From the NCBI GenBank assembly GCA_017554335.1, contig JAFZIO010000059.1, positions 28,450 to 92,449 of the forward strand: a DNA stretch of 64,000 nucleotides, given 5' to 3'. Position numbers and translations under genes: made by a program. Below the pieces are notes generated by a model. That model was not told the DNA's origin, searched no databases, and saw only the letters and a program-made list of their open reading frames with translations. This document shows positions 28,471-37,502 of this stretch, one piece after another (position 1 is the first letter of the stretch; each line of letters starts with the position of its first letter). The stretch comes from Bacteroidales bacterium (GTDB lineage Bacteria > Bacteroidota > Bacteroidia > Bacteroidales > UBA932).

Positions 28471-30726
28471 CTATTTCAGGAACCAGTTGCATGAGGCCTC
28501 GTCTCCGGCTATCCAGACCGTGTCGCCGGCATAGAAGAGGTAGTCTGCACCGGGATTGGTAAGGAACTTGTCTCCGTGGAGGACGCTTATAATCATGCAT
28601 CCGCTCTTGCGCATATCGCTTTCTTTAAGTGTTTTTCCGGTCAGGAACGAGTCGGGGCCGAGCTGGTATACCTTTACTGTGAAATTGGAATCCGCATCGA
28701 CAGGGGTGTGCACGGTATTCTCTTCAACTATATTTTTGAACGACTCGATCTGAGCGTCCGTACCTACCGCCACCAGCCGGTCATGAGGATAAACCGGTTC
28801 ATCCCCGGAAGGTATGTGTATGTTTTTATTCCCGCGCTGTATTTTGATAATATTGATGCCGGAGTTCTTGCGGAAGGGCATCTCGCGCAGGGACCTGCCT
28901 ATGTAAGCGAAGTCGGGGGAGACCTCTACGACGGCAGTATGGATGTTGTACATGCCCATCTTCTCCTTGACGGACGACGTTACCGGCGCCATCTTCTTCT
29001 CCATCTCCTCCTTCTCATTGAAGTTCTCTATAAAACGCTTTTCCAGGCCCGAGAAGCGCTTGAATGCCAGTTTGGCAGTCAGCAATACCACAAGGCCGGC
29101 GCCTATGACCATCAGCACGCCCCAGGCTCCGAGCTGGAAATAACTGGTAATTGCGGCTATGATGAAAGCAATGGCTATCAGGATCCTGAATACCAGGAGG
29201 GAAAGTATGGGCCAGCGGTTGGCTGCTTTCTCTTTAAGCAGTTTGGTTGCATGTTTGCTGATGCTGCCGTTGGTTATGGCGAGGCCGTACAGGAACGGCG
29301 TCATGACAATGAGTTCTATCACCAGGCAGATGACGTGGCGCAGCCTTTCGCTCATATCCGGAACCAGCTTGCCCGCCAGTCCGTTGAGCAGTTTGGGAAA
29401 TGCCAGAAGTATGGCCAGCAGAATTACTCCGTAAAGGATTACACGGATAGAATAGCTCTTCATGAGCTGCCACCATGCATTGTTCTCAGCTACAGAGGCG
29501 CCGTCGGAACTGGTCTGCGGCGGATTGATCTTCTCCAGAATATTGGGAGGAAGTACCCTCTGAAGCCAGTCGCTTACCGGATCGGCCGCCTTGATCATGT
29601 ACGGGGTTGTAAAGGCCGTAATTACAGATACGGTAATAATAACCGGGTATATGAATTCCCTCATGACCCCGAGGCTGCAGCCAAGGCTTGCGATGATGAA
29701 TCCGAATTCGCCGAGCTGGGCCAGGCTGAAGCCGGTGTGCACGGCCGTATCCAGACCTTTGCCTGCCAGCAGTGCGCCGGCGGTTGCGAAGGTCAGAATA
29801 CCGCCCATGGCAACCACGGCCAGTATCAGTATGGTTGCCCAATGGGCGCCTATTACGGCCGGGTCTATCATCATACCGACGGATACGAAGAAGATGGCGC
29901 CGAAGAGGTCCTTGATGCCCTTCAGCAAGTGCTCTATGCGCTCGCCCTCAATTGTTTCGGCAAGTATCGAACCCATGACGAAGGCTCCCAGGGCGGTAGA
30001 GAAGCCGGCCAGGGAGGCGAGTGTCACCATGCCGAAGCACAGTCCTATGGATATGATGAGGAGTATTTCGTCTGTCAGGTACTTCTTGGCCTTCTTGAGC
30101 AGAATAGGGATGACGTATATACCAATCAGGAACCAGAGTATAAGGAAGAATGCCAAACGCGCAAGGCTGAGCACCATCTCGCCGCCGGCAAACTTGTTGG
30201 AGACGGCCATGGTGGAAAGCAGCACCATGAGCAACACCGCCACCAGGTCTTCCACGACAAGTACGCCGAACACAAGGCCGGCATAGGGTTTCTGCTTGAG
30301 CCCCATGTCGTCGAAGGTCTTGATGATTATGGTTGTAGAGCTCATGGACAGCAGACCTCCCAGGAAGGTGCTCTCCATCGTCGTCCATCCGAGGGCGTTG
30401 CCAACTATGATGCCCACTATGAACATGCCTATACAGTTGGTCCCGCATGTTATGAGGGCGCTGCTGCCGACTTTCAGCAGCCGTTTGAAGCTGAATTCCA
30501 GACCCAGGGCGAAGAGCAGGAAGATGATTCCCAGCTCGGACCACTGGTGTACTGATTCGGTGCTGGTGATGTTGGGGAAGAAATCCAGGTGGGGACTGAT
30601 GAGGAAGCCCGCTATGATATATCCGAGGATAAGCGGCTGCTTGAGCGCACGGGAAATTACCGTGAACACTCCGGCTGCTATCAGGATAAGGGCAAGGTCT
30701 CGGACCAGGTTTATTTCTTCAGACAT
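28471..30726 (-). CDS. Kef-type monovalent cation:proton antiporter (CPA2) with two TrkA-C domains
   Basis: A 751-residue inner-membrane protein. Residues 1-390 are a CPA2 exchanger domain with about 12 segments (GYIIAGFLISP, FALGLEFSF, STTIIIKTFDD, VVEDLVAVLLM). A second hydrophobic block of about five segments (~425-565) follows, then two TrkA-C-like ligand-binding domains (~600-670 and ~680-751). There is no obvious Rossmann TrkA-N domain, unlike E. coli KefB/KefC. Probably K+ or Na+ efflux for pH or osmotic balance. Starts inside the last 16 bases of the aminotransferase gene. Confidence 0.88.
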   Translation of the reverse strand: MSEEINLVRDLALILIAAGVFTVISRALKQPLILGYIIAGFLISPHLDFFPNITSTESVHQWSELGIIFLLFALGLEFSFKRLLKVGSSALITCGTNCIGMFIVGIIVGNALGWTTMESTFLGGLLSMSSTTIIIKTFDDMGLKQKPYAGLVFGVLVVEDLVAVLLMVLLSTMAVSNKFAGGEMVLSLARLAFFLILWFLIGIYVIPILLKKAKKYLTDEILLIISIGLCFGMVTLASLAGFSTALGAFVMGSILAETIEGERIEHLLKGIKDLFGAIFFVSVGMMIDPAVIGAHWATILILAVVAMGGILTFATAGALLAGKGLDTAVHTGFSLAQLGEFGFIIASLGCSLGVMREFIYPVIITVSVITAFTTPYMIKAADPVSDWLQRVLPPNILEKINPPQTSSDGASVAENNAWWQLMKSYSIRVILYGVILLAILLAFPKLLNGLAGKLVPDMSERLRHVICLVIELIVMTPFLYGLAITNGSISKHATKLLKEKAANRWPILSLLVFRILIAIAFIIAAITSYFQLGAWGVLMVIGAGLVVLLTAKLAFKRFSGLEKRFIENFNEKEEMEKKMAPVTSSVKEKMGMYNIHTAVVEVSPDFAYIGRSLREMPFRKNSGINIIKIQRGNKNIHIPSGDEPVYPHDRLVAVGTDAQIESFKNIVEENTVHTPVDADSNFTVKVYQLGPDSFLTGKTLKESDMRKSGCMIISVLHGDKFLTNPGADYLFYAGDTVWIAGDEASCNWFLK

Positions 30727-31922
30727 TTATCGTACTCGCTTAATGCCGTAGCCAGCAGGTTCATGGCCCTGCGCAGTTGCGGTACTTCCAGTACGTAGGC
30801 TATACGGGCATGCTTGAGCCCGGCGCCGGGCGTCTTGTAGAAGGACGCTGCAGGGGTTATCATCAAGGTCTCATTGTCCATGCGGAAGTCGGTAAGCAGC
30901 CATTTCGCGAAGTTCTCGGCGCTGTCTACCGGCAGTTCCGCTACGGTGTAGAAGGCTCCGTAGGGCATGGGAGAGTATACTCCGGGCATGGCGTTCAGGG
31001 CTTCGACCGCGCAGTCCCTGCGGCGTATGTACTCTTCCCGTACTTCCTGGAAATATGAGTCGGGAGTGTCCAGGGCGCCTATTGCGGCGTACTGGCCCAG
31101 CACCGGGGGACAAAGCCTTGCCTGGGCATATTTGAGGGCGCAGGCCATCACTTCTTGGTTCCGGGAGATTATGCAGCCTATGCGGGCTCCGCAGAGGTTG
31201 TAACGCTTGGAGACGGAGTCGACGATTATTACGTTCTGCTCGCATCCGGGGATCTGGAGGGCGCTGAAATAGGGCTCGTCGGTGTAGCAGAACTCCCTGT
31301 ACACCTCGTCGCAGATGAGGAAGAGGTCGTGGCGGCGGCAGAAATCCCCGATGGCCAGCATCTCTTCCTTGGTGAAGAGTTTTCCGGAGGGGTTGCAGGG
31401 GTTGCTGAGCAGCACGGCCCTGGTTGCGGGCGTGAGTATCTTTTCGAACTCGGAGATGTCGGGTACCCTGAAGCCTTCACGGATGTCGGAATGAACCGCC
31501 TTCAGCGTTATTCCGTTCAGGAAGGCGTAGGTCTGGTAGTTGGTGTAGAAGGGCTCTACGACTATTATTTCGTCGCCCTGGCCGGCCGCTATCTGCATGG
31601 CCGACGCGAAGGCTTCGCTTCCGCCGACGGTTATCAGCAGCTGGGACGTTTCGATGTCGAGCCCGAGCTTGCGGTAGTACTTTTCGACCATGCCCCTGCG
31701 AAGGTCGATGAGGCCGGCGGAGTGGGTGTACGACAGATGGTGCATGCCGTTGCAGCGGGCGCTGACGGCCTGTGTCGCGCAGTCGGGGGATTTGATGTCG
31801 GGGGCGCCTACGTTCAGGTGGTATACCTTTACTCCTGCGGCCTCGGCGGCTTCGGAGAAGGGGACGAGCTTGCGGATTGCCGATGCGGGCATTGCCTGGG
31901 CCCGGGGTGATACTTTCAACAT
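30711..31922 (-). CDS. PLP-dependent class I/II aminotransferase (aspartate aminotransferase-like)
   Basis: A 403-residue fold-type I enzyme. The PLP lysine is in VDSVSKRYNLCGARIG (~240); SNPCNPSGKLFT supplies the Asn and ICDEVYREF the Asp that contact the cofactor, and the C-terminal Arg is in HARIAYV. Resembles bacterial aspartate aminotransferases; being one base after asd and in one operon with asnA supports a role around aspartate, but substrate is not proven. Confidence 0.85.
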   Translation of the reverse strand: MLKVSPRAQAMPASAIRKLVPFSEAAEAAGVKVYHLNVGAPDIKSPDCATQAVSARCNGMHHLSYTHSAGLIDLRRGMVEKYYRKLGLDIETSQLLITVGGSEAFASAMQIAAGQGDEIIVVEPFYTNYQTYAFLNGITLKAVHSDIREGFRVPDISEFEKILTPATRAVLLSNPCNPSGKLFTKEEMLAIGDFCRRHDLFLICDEVYREFCYTDEPYFSALQIPGCEQNVIIVDSVSKRYNLCGARIGCIISRNQEVMACALKYAQARLCPPVLGQYAAIGALDTPDSYFQEVREEYIRRRDCAVEALNAMPGVYSPMPYGAFYTVAELPVDSAENFAKWLLTDFRMDNETLMITPAASFYKTPGAGLKHARIAYVLEVPQLRRAMNLLATALSEYDKCLKK

Positions 31923-31923
31923 A

Positions 31924-32925
31924 TTATTTCCTGCTGATAAGATATTCTGCTATTTGTACCGCATTGAGGGCGGCTCCTTTCTTGATCTGGTCTCCGGAGA
32001 GCCAGAGGGTGATACCGTTTTCGTTGGCCAGGTCCTTGCGCACGCGTCCTACGTATATGTCGTCCTTGCCACCGGTGAAGAGGGGCATGGGGTAGGTCTT
32101 GGTGGCGGGGTCGTCCTGGAGGGTGACTCCGGGGGCGGCGGCAAGGGCATCCTGCACCTGCTTGACGTCGAGGGGCTTTTCAGTCTCGATCCAGACGGCT
32201 TCCGAGTGGGAGCGGAGGGCGGAGATGCGTACGCACATGGCGGAGCAGCGGACGTCGGAGTGGAGTATCTTCCGGGTCTCGTTGAACATCTTCATTTCCT
32301 CCTTGGTGTAGCCGTTGTCCTGGAAAACGTCAATTTGCGGGATGACGTTGTAGGCCAGCTGGTAGGCGAACTTGTTTACCGTTACGGGCTTGCCTTCCAC
32401 CAGCTCTTTGTATTGCTGCTCGAGCTCGGCCATGGCCTGTGCTCCGGCGCCGGATGCGGACTGATAACTCGCTACGTGTATGCGCGTTATGTGCGACAAC
32501 TGCTCAATCGGTTTAAGTACCACGACCATCATGATGGTGGTGCAGTTGGGGTTGGCGATTATGCCGCGGGGCCTGTTGAGTGCGTCTTCGGCATTGCATT
32601 CGGGAACCACCAGGGGGACGTCCGCGTCCATCCTGAAGGCGGAGGAGTTGTCTATCATGACGGCTCCGTACTTCGTGATAGTTTCTGCGAATTCCTTGGA
32701 TGTGGATGCTCCGGCGGAGGTGAATGCGAAATCTACGCCTTTGAAATCGTCGTTGTGCTGCAGGAGTCGGACTTCGCATTCCTTTCCTTTAAACTTATAC
32801 TTCCGCCCGGCGCTGCGCTCAGAGCCGAACAACAGGAGTTCATCGATAGGGAAGTTCCTCTCTTCCAGAACTTTAAGAAATTCTTGGCCAACTGCTCCGC
32901 TGGCCCCAACAATAGCTACTTTCAT
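31924..32925 (-). CDS. asd: Aspartate-semialdehyde dehydrogenase
   Basis: A 333-residue enzyme reducing aspartyl phosphate to aspartate semialdehyde for lysine, threonine, methionine and diaminopimelate. NADP loop [15 protein letters not shown] at the N-terminus and the catalytic Cys in [10 protein letters not shown] at ~130; [14 protein letters not shown] is the conserved following block. ATG 32925 is chosen because three more upstream codons would lie within the -7 box TATATTTG (32939-32932). Only six bases separate box and start. First gene of the operon asd, aminotransferase, antiporter, trpS, asnA. Confidence 0.96.
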   Translation of the reverse strand: MKVAIVGASGAVGQEFLKVLEERNFPIDELLLFGSERSAGRKYKFKGKECEVRLLQHNDDFKGVDFAFTSAGASTSKEFAETITKYGAVMIDNSSAFRMDADVPLVVPECNAEDALNRPRGIIANPNCTTIMMVVVLKPIEQLSHITRIHVASYQSASGAGAQAMAELEQQYKELVEGKPVTVNKFAYQLAYNVIPQIDVFQDNGYTKEEMKMFNETRKILHSDVRCSAMCVRISALRSHSEAVWIETEKPLDVKQVQDALAAAPGVTLQDDPATKTYPMPLFTGGKDDIYVGRVRKDLANENGITLWLSGDQIKKGAALNAVQIAEYLISRK

Positions 32926-32931
32926 AATCTG

Positions 32932-32939
32932 CAAATATA
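32932..32939 (-). promoter_or_regulatory. -7 box of the asd operon
   Basis: TATATTTG on the minus strand, six bases before the asd ATG. No clear TTTG at -33. Suggests a leaderless or nearly leaderless mRNA. Confidence 0.45.
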
Positions 32940-33065
32940 ACTATTCTTGCGCTTATTTCCAACGGCCGCAGATTGGCCGGTTTGCGGGCCGTGTCCGCTA
33001 CAATCATGCATGAGTCGGGCAACTTTCCGCCGTCTTTCTGCCCGCCATGCTACTTCCAGTCGTAA

Positions 33066-33197
33066 TCTGACAACTTTCACCGGTTTTCCTGTCAGAACTG
33101 GCGAGATATCAGTCAATCTGACAGGTTTTTGCCCAAAATCTGTCAGAAACAGTGAAAATGATCCCAATCTGACAGAAAAACTGCTGATTTCTGTCAG
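33066..33197. repeat. Three inverted-repeat units at a 51-base period
   Basis: Units of TCTGACAG-N15-CTGTCAGA start at 33066, 33117 and 33168; right arms start at 33089, 33140 and 33191. Both series are spaced exactly 51 bases. Arms are nearly invariant (first left arm ends ACAA, last right arm CTGTCAGG), while spacers differ. Resembles the fic palindromes in core (TGACAG/CTGTCA) and design, but no gene follows. Confidence 0.75.
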
Positions 33198-33384
33198 GGA
33201 CGGCGAGGATTATTGTTGCTATACCCGTATATGCGGCAGCGGCTCGGCCGGGTTGCGGGGAGCAACATCCAAAGGGCTCTCTTCCCCGGCCGGCCGCCGC
33301 CGGAGTTCCCAAACAGGGTAGTCTAATAAATAAAGTGTATGACTTTATGTTGGCCGGGCTGCCGTCGGCCTGATAAAAAGGCCG
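33198..33384. other. Gene-free segment with one small hairpin
   Basis: No credible coding frame. A 7-bp hairpin ATAAAGT-GTATG-ACTTTAT lies at 33330-33348. The rest is GC-rich low-information sequence. Confidence 0.5.
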
Positions 33385-33535
33385 CCAGCAGCAGGGGTGA
33401 GACCGCACAATCGGCGTTGGAAAGACTGTAATGCTGGCTCGGTGGACTCCAGCAGGGGGCGAGACCGCATAATCGGCGTTGGGAAGACTGAAATGCTGGC
33501 TCGAGGGGTTCCAGCAGGGGCCGAGCCAGCAATTA
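33385..33535. repeat. Tandem repeat, ~63-base unit, 2.4 copies
   Basis: Units begin with CCAGCA at 33385, 33449 and 33511 (lengths 64 and 62, third partial). The inner 45 bases of units 1 and 2 differ at four positions. Each unit carries CCAGCA near its start and TGCTGG near its end, and TGCTGGCTCG (33494-33503) pairs with CGAGCCAGCA (33522-33531). Frames through it read as repeated peptides on the minus strand but have no start context or protein character. Confidence 0.75.
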
Positions 33536-33725
33536 TTGCCGTAGAAGCTATGTTTCGCGGTCTCGGCAATCTGGCCAAAGCAGTTGGTGACGGCCGCCGC
33601 GAGGATGGCCTTTCCCCAGAGCCACCCACAGCGGCGCGCCGTAGCCGCCGGAGGTCGCATATTCCGGCGGCGGCATCCGACCAGAGTCCTCTTGTACCCT
33701 TCAGTGAGTCAAAATGATAGCTGCT
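33536..33725. other. Gene-free segment with a GC hairpin
   Basis: No credible gene. GCCGCCGGA (33644-33652) pairs with TCCGGCGGC (33663-33671) around a 10-base loop. Confidence 0.45.
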
Positions 33726-33807
33726 GGGAACAAAAGGAAATATTTTGTTCCGGAAATGGCAAAAACAAATGAATCGGGAACAAACGAAGCTGATTTGTTC
33801 CCGATTC
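33726..33807. repeat. Two inverted-repeat units at a 50-base period
   Basis: GGAACAAA-N9-TTTGTTCC occurs at 33727-33751 and again at 33777-33801, exactly 50 bases apart. The second extends to a perfect 14-bp arm (GAATCGGGAACAAA, 33771-33784, with its complement 33794-33807). Same design as the arrays at 636 and 33066 with a different core. No gene follows. Confidence 0.75.
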
Positions 33808-33817
33808 GTAAAGTTTA

Positions 33818-33912
33818 AGTCCCTCCCTCGAGGGGAGGGATATGTAAGAGTATGTATAATAATGGCAGGGGGTGTCGGGGGGTACGCCCCCCGTCCCCTG
33901 GGGGTGCAGGGG
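33818..33912. repeat. GC-rich hairpin cluster (REP-like)
   Basis: An imperfect palindrome CCCTCCCTCGAGGGGAGGG at about 33821-33839 and a GGGGGGTACGCCCCCC hairpin near 33876-33891, followed by CCCCTGGGGGTGCAGGGGG. These look like REP-type intergenic hairpins. Not followed by T tracts. Confidence 0.4.
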
Positions 33913-33927
33913 GATAGTAGTCTTAGA

Positions 33928-33977
33928 CGTTTTGCCGGATGGCAAAACGACTAACGCCCGCTTCACAGCGGGCGTTA
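33928..33977. terminator. Two adjacent strong hairpins, possible bidirectional terminator
   Basis: CGTTTTGCC-GGAT-GGCAAAACG (33928-33949, 9-bp stem) is followed after two bases by TAACGCCCGCT-TCAC-AGCGGGCGTTA (33952-33977, perfect 11-bp stem). They lie about 150 bases beyond the trmD stop on its downstream side. No long T tract, so termination is a guess; a structured RNA is the alternative. From 33978 to 34129 the sequence is AT-rich with no other feature seen. Confidence 0.4.
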
Positions 33978-34129
33978 ACGGTTAGTTAGTAGTGTATACC
34001 TTTAGAAGGTTAATTATTGTTGGTTAGAATAGTTGTTGATTTCCGAATGCAAATATACTGCAATTTTTTTATTCGGCAAGCATTTTTGCAAAAATTTTTG
34101 AAAAAATATATTTTTATTTTTAAAATATT

Positions 34130-34813
34130 TTATAAACTATCATCTAACAGTTGGGGTCTCAATAACTTAGTGCGTTCGAGTGCTTGCTGGTCCTGCCACT
34201 CGCGAATGAGCTTGGGGTTGCCGCTTAAGAGGACATCGGGCACTTTCCAGCCGTTGAATTCGGCGGGGCGGGTGTAGACGGGAGGGGAGAGAAGGTTGTC
34301 CTGGAAGGAATCGGACAGGGCCGAGGTCTCGTCGGTGAGGGCTCCCGGGATGAGGCGCACCAGGGCGTCGGCCAGCAGGGCGGCGGGAATCTCGCCTCCG
34401 CTTACAACATAGTCGCCTACGGAGATTTCGCGGGTGATCAGGTGTTCGCGTATGCGGTGGTCTATGCCTTTGTAATGGCCGCAGAGTATGATTATATTGC
34501 CTTTGAGGGACAGCTCGTTGGCCATGCCCTGGTTCAGGATCTCTCCGTCGGGGGACATGTAGATGACTTCGTCATAGTCACGCTCGGCCTTGAGTTCTTC
34601 TATCATCTTGAAAACAGGCTCGACCATCATGACCATGCCGGCGTCGCCGCCGTAACTGTAGTCGTCCACGTTCTTCCTGGGGCCTATGCCGTATTTGCGG
34701 AGGTTGTGGACGTGTATTTCCACAAGTCCTTTTTTGATGGCCCTGCCCACGATAGAATGGCTCAGGGGACTGTCCAGCAGCTCCGGTACAACACTTAAAA
34801 TATCGATTCTCAT
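34130..34813 (-). CDS. trmD: tRNA (guanine-37-N1)-methyltransferase
   Basis: A 227-residue SPOUT methyltransferase placing m1G at position 37 of tRNAs. The N-terminal [13 protein letters not shown], the [16 protein letters not shown] block and the knot region [16 protein letters not shown] with [12 protein letters not shown] are classic TrmD, and the catalytic Asp lies in the YSYGGD/GIDHR context. Monocistronic here, without the usual rpsP-rimM-rplS neighbours. A minus-strand -7 box TAATTTTG lies at 34840-34833. Confidence 0.96.
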   Translation of the reverse strand: MRIDILSVVPELLDSPLSHSIVGRAIKKGLVEIHVHNLRKYGIGPRKNVDDYSYGGDAGMVMMVEPVFKMIEELKAERDYDEVIYMSPDGEILNQGMANELSLKGNIIILCGHYKGIDHRIREHLITREISVGDYVVSGGEIPAALLADALVRLIPGALTDETSALSDSFQDNLLSPPVYTRPAEFNGWKVPDVLLSGNPKLIREWQDQQALERTKLLRPQLLDDSL

Positions 34814-34852
34814 GATTTTCGCTTATGTCCTGCAAAATTAGCAACAATTTGT

Positions 34853-34860
34853 TAAATTTG
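34853..34860 (+). promoter_or_regulatory. -7 box of the glutaminyl cyclase gene
   Basis: TAAATTTG, five bases before ATG 34866; consistent with a leaderless transcript. No convincing -33 element. Confidence 0.45.
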
Positions 34861-34865
34861 CAGGG

Positions 34866-35618
34866 ATGAAAAAGATTATTCTTTTTGCTGTTTCACTGCT
34901 TCTGGGCTTGTCTGCGTGCTCCGCATCCGGCCCCAGGCAGTACGGGGTCAAGGTAGTCAGGGAGTACCCTCATGACCGTGCCGCTTATACCCAGGGCCTG
35001 TTCTTCCATAATGGCGGTCTGTATGAGAGTACGGGCCAGAACGGGGAGACGAGCCTTCGTACGGTGGACCTGGAGAGCGGCAAGGTGCTGCGCAAGCTGG
35101 AGTTCGACCGCAAGTACTTCGGCGAGGGATCCGTCATCTTCGACGGCCGCCTTTACATGCTCACGTGGACAAACAGGGTGGCCTTCGTTTACGATGCGGA
35201 GTCGCTCAAATACATTAAGACATGCGCATACCCGCGCGAGGGATGGGGCCTTACGACCGACGGCAAGCAGCTGATCGCCTCCGACGGCTCGGCCTACCTC
35301 TATTTTATGGATGCCGACTTTCAGGTGAAGCGTAAGCTGAAGGTCACGATGAACGACCGTCCGGTGCGCCTGCTTAACGAACTTGAGTGGATTGACGGAA
35401 AGATCTGGGCGAATGTGTATACTACCGACATGATAGTAATCATCAACCCCAACTCCGGCATGGTGGAGGGGGTAATTGACTGCACAGGGCTGCTTCCCGA
35501 CAGCCTGCGCCGCAAAGACACCGACGTGCTTAACGGCATAGCTGTCAATGACAAAAAGATATATCTCACCGGCAAGAACTGGCCTAAATTGTACGAAATT
35601 CGGCTGGTAGAAAAATAA
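34866..35618 (+). CDS. Glutaminyl-peptide cyclotransferase (glutamine cyclotransferase) lipoprotein
   Basis: A 250-residue lipoprotein (lipobox GLSAC, Cys ~18) with a five-bladed propeller of the plant/bacterial glutamine cyclotransferase family. Conserved blocks: YPHDRAAYTQGLFFHNGGLYEST, GLTTDGKQLIASDGS, LNELEWIDGKIWANVY and LNGIAVNDKKIYLTGKNWPKLYE. It cyclises N-terminal glutamine of peptides to pyroglutamate; in Bacteroidota a role in capping exported lipoproteins or proteins after signal cleavage has been proposed. Lies divergent from trmD. Confidence 0.92.
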   Translation: MKKIILFAVSLLLGLSACSASGPRQYGVKVVREYPHDRAAYTQGLFFHNGGLYESTGQNGETSLRTVDLESGKVLRKLEFDRKYFGEGSVIFDGRLYMLTWTNRVAFVYDAESLKYIKTCAYPREGWGLTTDGKQLIASDGSAYLYFMDADFQVKRKLKVTMNDRPVRLLNELEWIDGKIWANVYTTDMIVIINPNSGMVEGVIDCTGLLPDSLRRKDTDVLNGIAVNDKKIYLTGKNWPKLYEIRLVEK

Positions 35619-35660
35619 ATGTTATATTTGCATAATATAAATCTTTAAATATCTCTGATT

Positions 35661-37502
35661 ATGAGTGAAACAATTATTCCTGAAAAGACCGTGGAGGTCG
35701 TTTCAGACGTAGAAATCAAGGAGCCCGAAACCGTCGGGGAACCCGTCGTTGACGTTAAAGCCAAGCCCGAGGAAGTAAAGGCGGAAGCCGAAGAGGTGAA
35801 GGAGAAGGTGGCCGATGAAATCAAAACGGAAGCCGAAGAGGTGAAGGAGAAGGTGGAAAATCTGGCAGACAAGAGTCTGGCGGAGCTTTCCGACATGTTC
35901 CGTAACCTCAAGGAGAGCGCAGACAGCATGCTCCGCTCCAAAGAGGCAGAGAACATCAAGTCGGCATTCTACAAGCTCCTGGGCAAATTGAAAGGCGAAA
36001 ATCCGGAAGAGCAGAACTCGCTCAACAATCCGTTCGAGGCCGTAGAGGAGAACTTCAAGGCCGTTTATGCGGATTACAAGAAGGAGCGCGCGGATTACAA
36101 CCGCGAGCAGGATGCCCGCAGGGAAGAGAACCTGGCCAAGAAGAAAGCCATCATCGAGGAACTCAAGGCGATGGTGGAGAACAACGATGATGCAAGCGCT
36201 TCTTTCCCGGCATTCCGCGAACTGCAGAACCGCTGGCGCGAAGCCGGCCCGGTGCCCGTGACCGCATACAGGGATATTAACGATACATACCAGTTCTATG
36301 TGGAGAAGTTCTACGACATGGTGAAGATCAGCCGTGACCTCCGCGACCTGGATTTCCAGAAGAACCTGGAGGCCAAGGAGAAGTTCTGCGAGGCGGCTGA
36401 GAAGCTGGCGGAGAACGAGAACGTGGTAAACGCTTTCCATGAACTGCAGAAGCTGCATGAGCAGTGGAAGGAGTTCGGCCCCGTGGCCAAGGAAAAGCGC
36501 GACGATATATGGAACCGCTTCAAGGCCGCTACGGCCGTTATAAACAAGCGCTATCAGGCTCACTTCGAAGAGCAGAAGGAGGAGCAGGTAGCCAACCTGG
36601 CCGCCAAGCAGGAGCTCTGCGAGCAGGTGGAGGCCATCGCCGCCAAGGAAGTTGTGTCTTCCAGCGAGTGGAACGAATTGTCCCGCCAGATTGAGGAAAT
36701 CCAGGCCAAGTGGCGCACCATAGGTTTCGCCACCCGCAAGGACAACCAGAAGATTTACGACCGCTTCCGTGCCGCATGCGACCAGTTCTACAGCCGCAAG
36801 CGTGACTATTACGCCGGCTTCAAGGATTCCATGAACGCCAACCTGGACAAGAAGATGGCCATCATAGAGAAGGCCGAAGCCCTTAAGTCCAGCACCGAGT
36901 GGAAGAAAGCCACCGACCAGTTCATCGAGCTCCAGAAGGAGTGGAAAGAAATAGGTGCCGTTCCCCGCAAGAAGAGCGAGCAGATCTGGAAGCGTTTCCG
37001 CGCCGCCTGCGACGAATTCTTCGCCGAAAGGGACAAGAACGCCAAGCCCGAGAACGACTTCTACGGCAACCTCAAGGCCAAGAAGAAGATAATCGAGGAG
37101 ATCCAGGCATATGTTCCCTCCGATGATGCCGCAGCCAATGCCGACGCACTGCGCGAGTTCAACGCCCGCTGGCAGGAAATCGGTCATGTGCCTTTCAAGG
37201 AGAAAGATGCAGTGAACAGCGCATACCGTGCAGCCGTCAAGGAGAAGTTCCCTCTGCAGCAGTCTTCTTCCAGGCCCGCAGGCAGGCCGGGAAAGGCACC
37301 CCGAACTGAGAAGGAGCAGCTTATGGACAAGTACCGCGCCCTTCAGCAGGATGTGACCACCTACGAGAACAATATTGGATTCTTCTCGGCTTCCAAGAAC
37401 TCCGAGCCCCTCATCAAGCAGATGCAGGAGCGTATAGAGCAGGCAAAGGCCGAACTCAAGCAGCTTGAGCAGAAGATTCGTGAGACGGAGGAGGAAGCCT
37501 GA
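35661..37502 (+). CDS. DUF349 repeat protein
   Basis: A 613-residue, highly charged helical protein. The first ~110 residues are acidic with a doubled EAEEVKEKV motif. From about residue 175 to 540 come five DUF349 units, each with a WREAGPVP / WKEFGPVA / WRTIGFAT / WKEIGAVP / WQEIGHVP turn and an RF(K/R)AA helix. A coiled coil closes the protein. Function of DUF349 in this phylum is unknown. A TATATTTG box is at 35623-35630. The stop overlaps the yidC start (TGATG). Confidence 0.85.
   Translation: MSETIIPEKTVEVVSDVEIKEPETVGEPVVDVKAKPEEVKAEAEEVKEKVADEIKTEAEEVKEKVENLADKSLAELSDMFRNLKESADSMLRSKEAENIKSAFYKLLGKLKGENPEEQNSLNNPFEAVEENFKAVYADYKKERADYNREQDARREENLAKKKAIIEELKAMVENNDDASASFPAFRELQNRWREAGPVPVTAYRDINDTYQFYVEKFYDMVKISRDLRDLDFQKNLEAKEKFCEAAEKLAENENVVNAFHELQKLHEQWKEFGPVAKEKRDDIWNRFKAATAVINKRYQAHFEEQKEEQVANLAAKQELCEQVEAIAAKEVVSSSEWNELSRQIEEIQAKWRTIGFATRKDNQKIYDRFRAACDQFYSRKRDYYAGFKDSMNANLDKKMAIIEKAEALKSSTEWKKATDQFIELQKEWKEIGAVPRKKSEQIWKRFRAACDEFFAERDKNAKPENDFYGNLKAKKKIIEEIQAYVPSDDAAANADALREFNARWQEIGHVPFKEKDAVNSAYRAAVKEKFPLQQSSSRPAGRPGKAPRTEKEQLMDKYRALQQDVTTYENNIGFFSASKNSEPLIKQMQERIEQAKAELKQLEQKIRETEEEA

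Noticed and set aside
33066-33197. A CRISPR array
   Set aside because: Only 8-base arms are conserved, with two arms per 51-base unit in opposite orientation; there is no single long direct repeat and no cas gene.
33109-33660. A 183-codon minus-strand frame through the repeat block
   Set aside because: It follows the ~63-base repeat as a repeated peptide, has many Cys/Pro/His residues in no family pattern, and crosses three kinds of DNA repeats. It looks like a frame open by composition.
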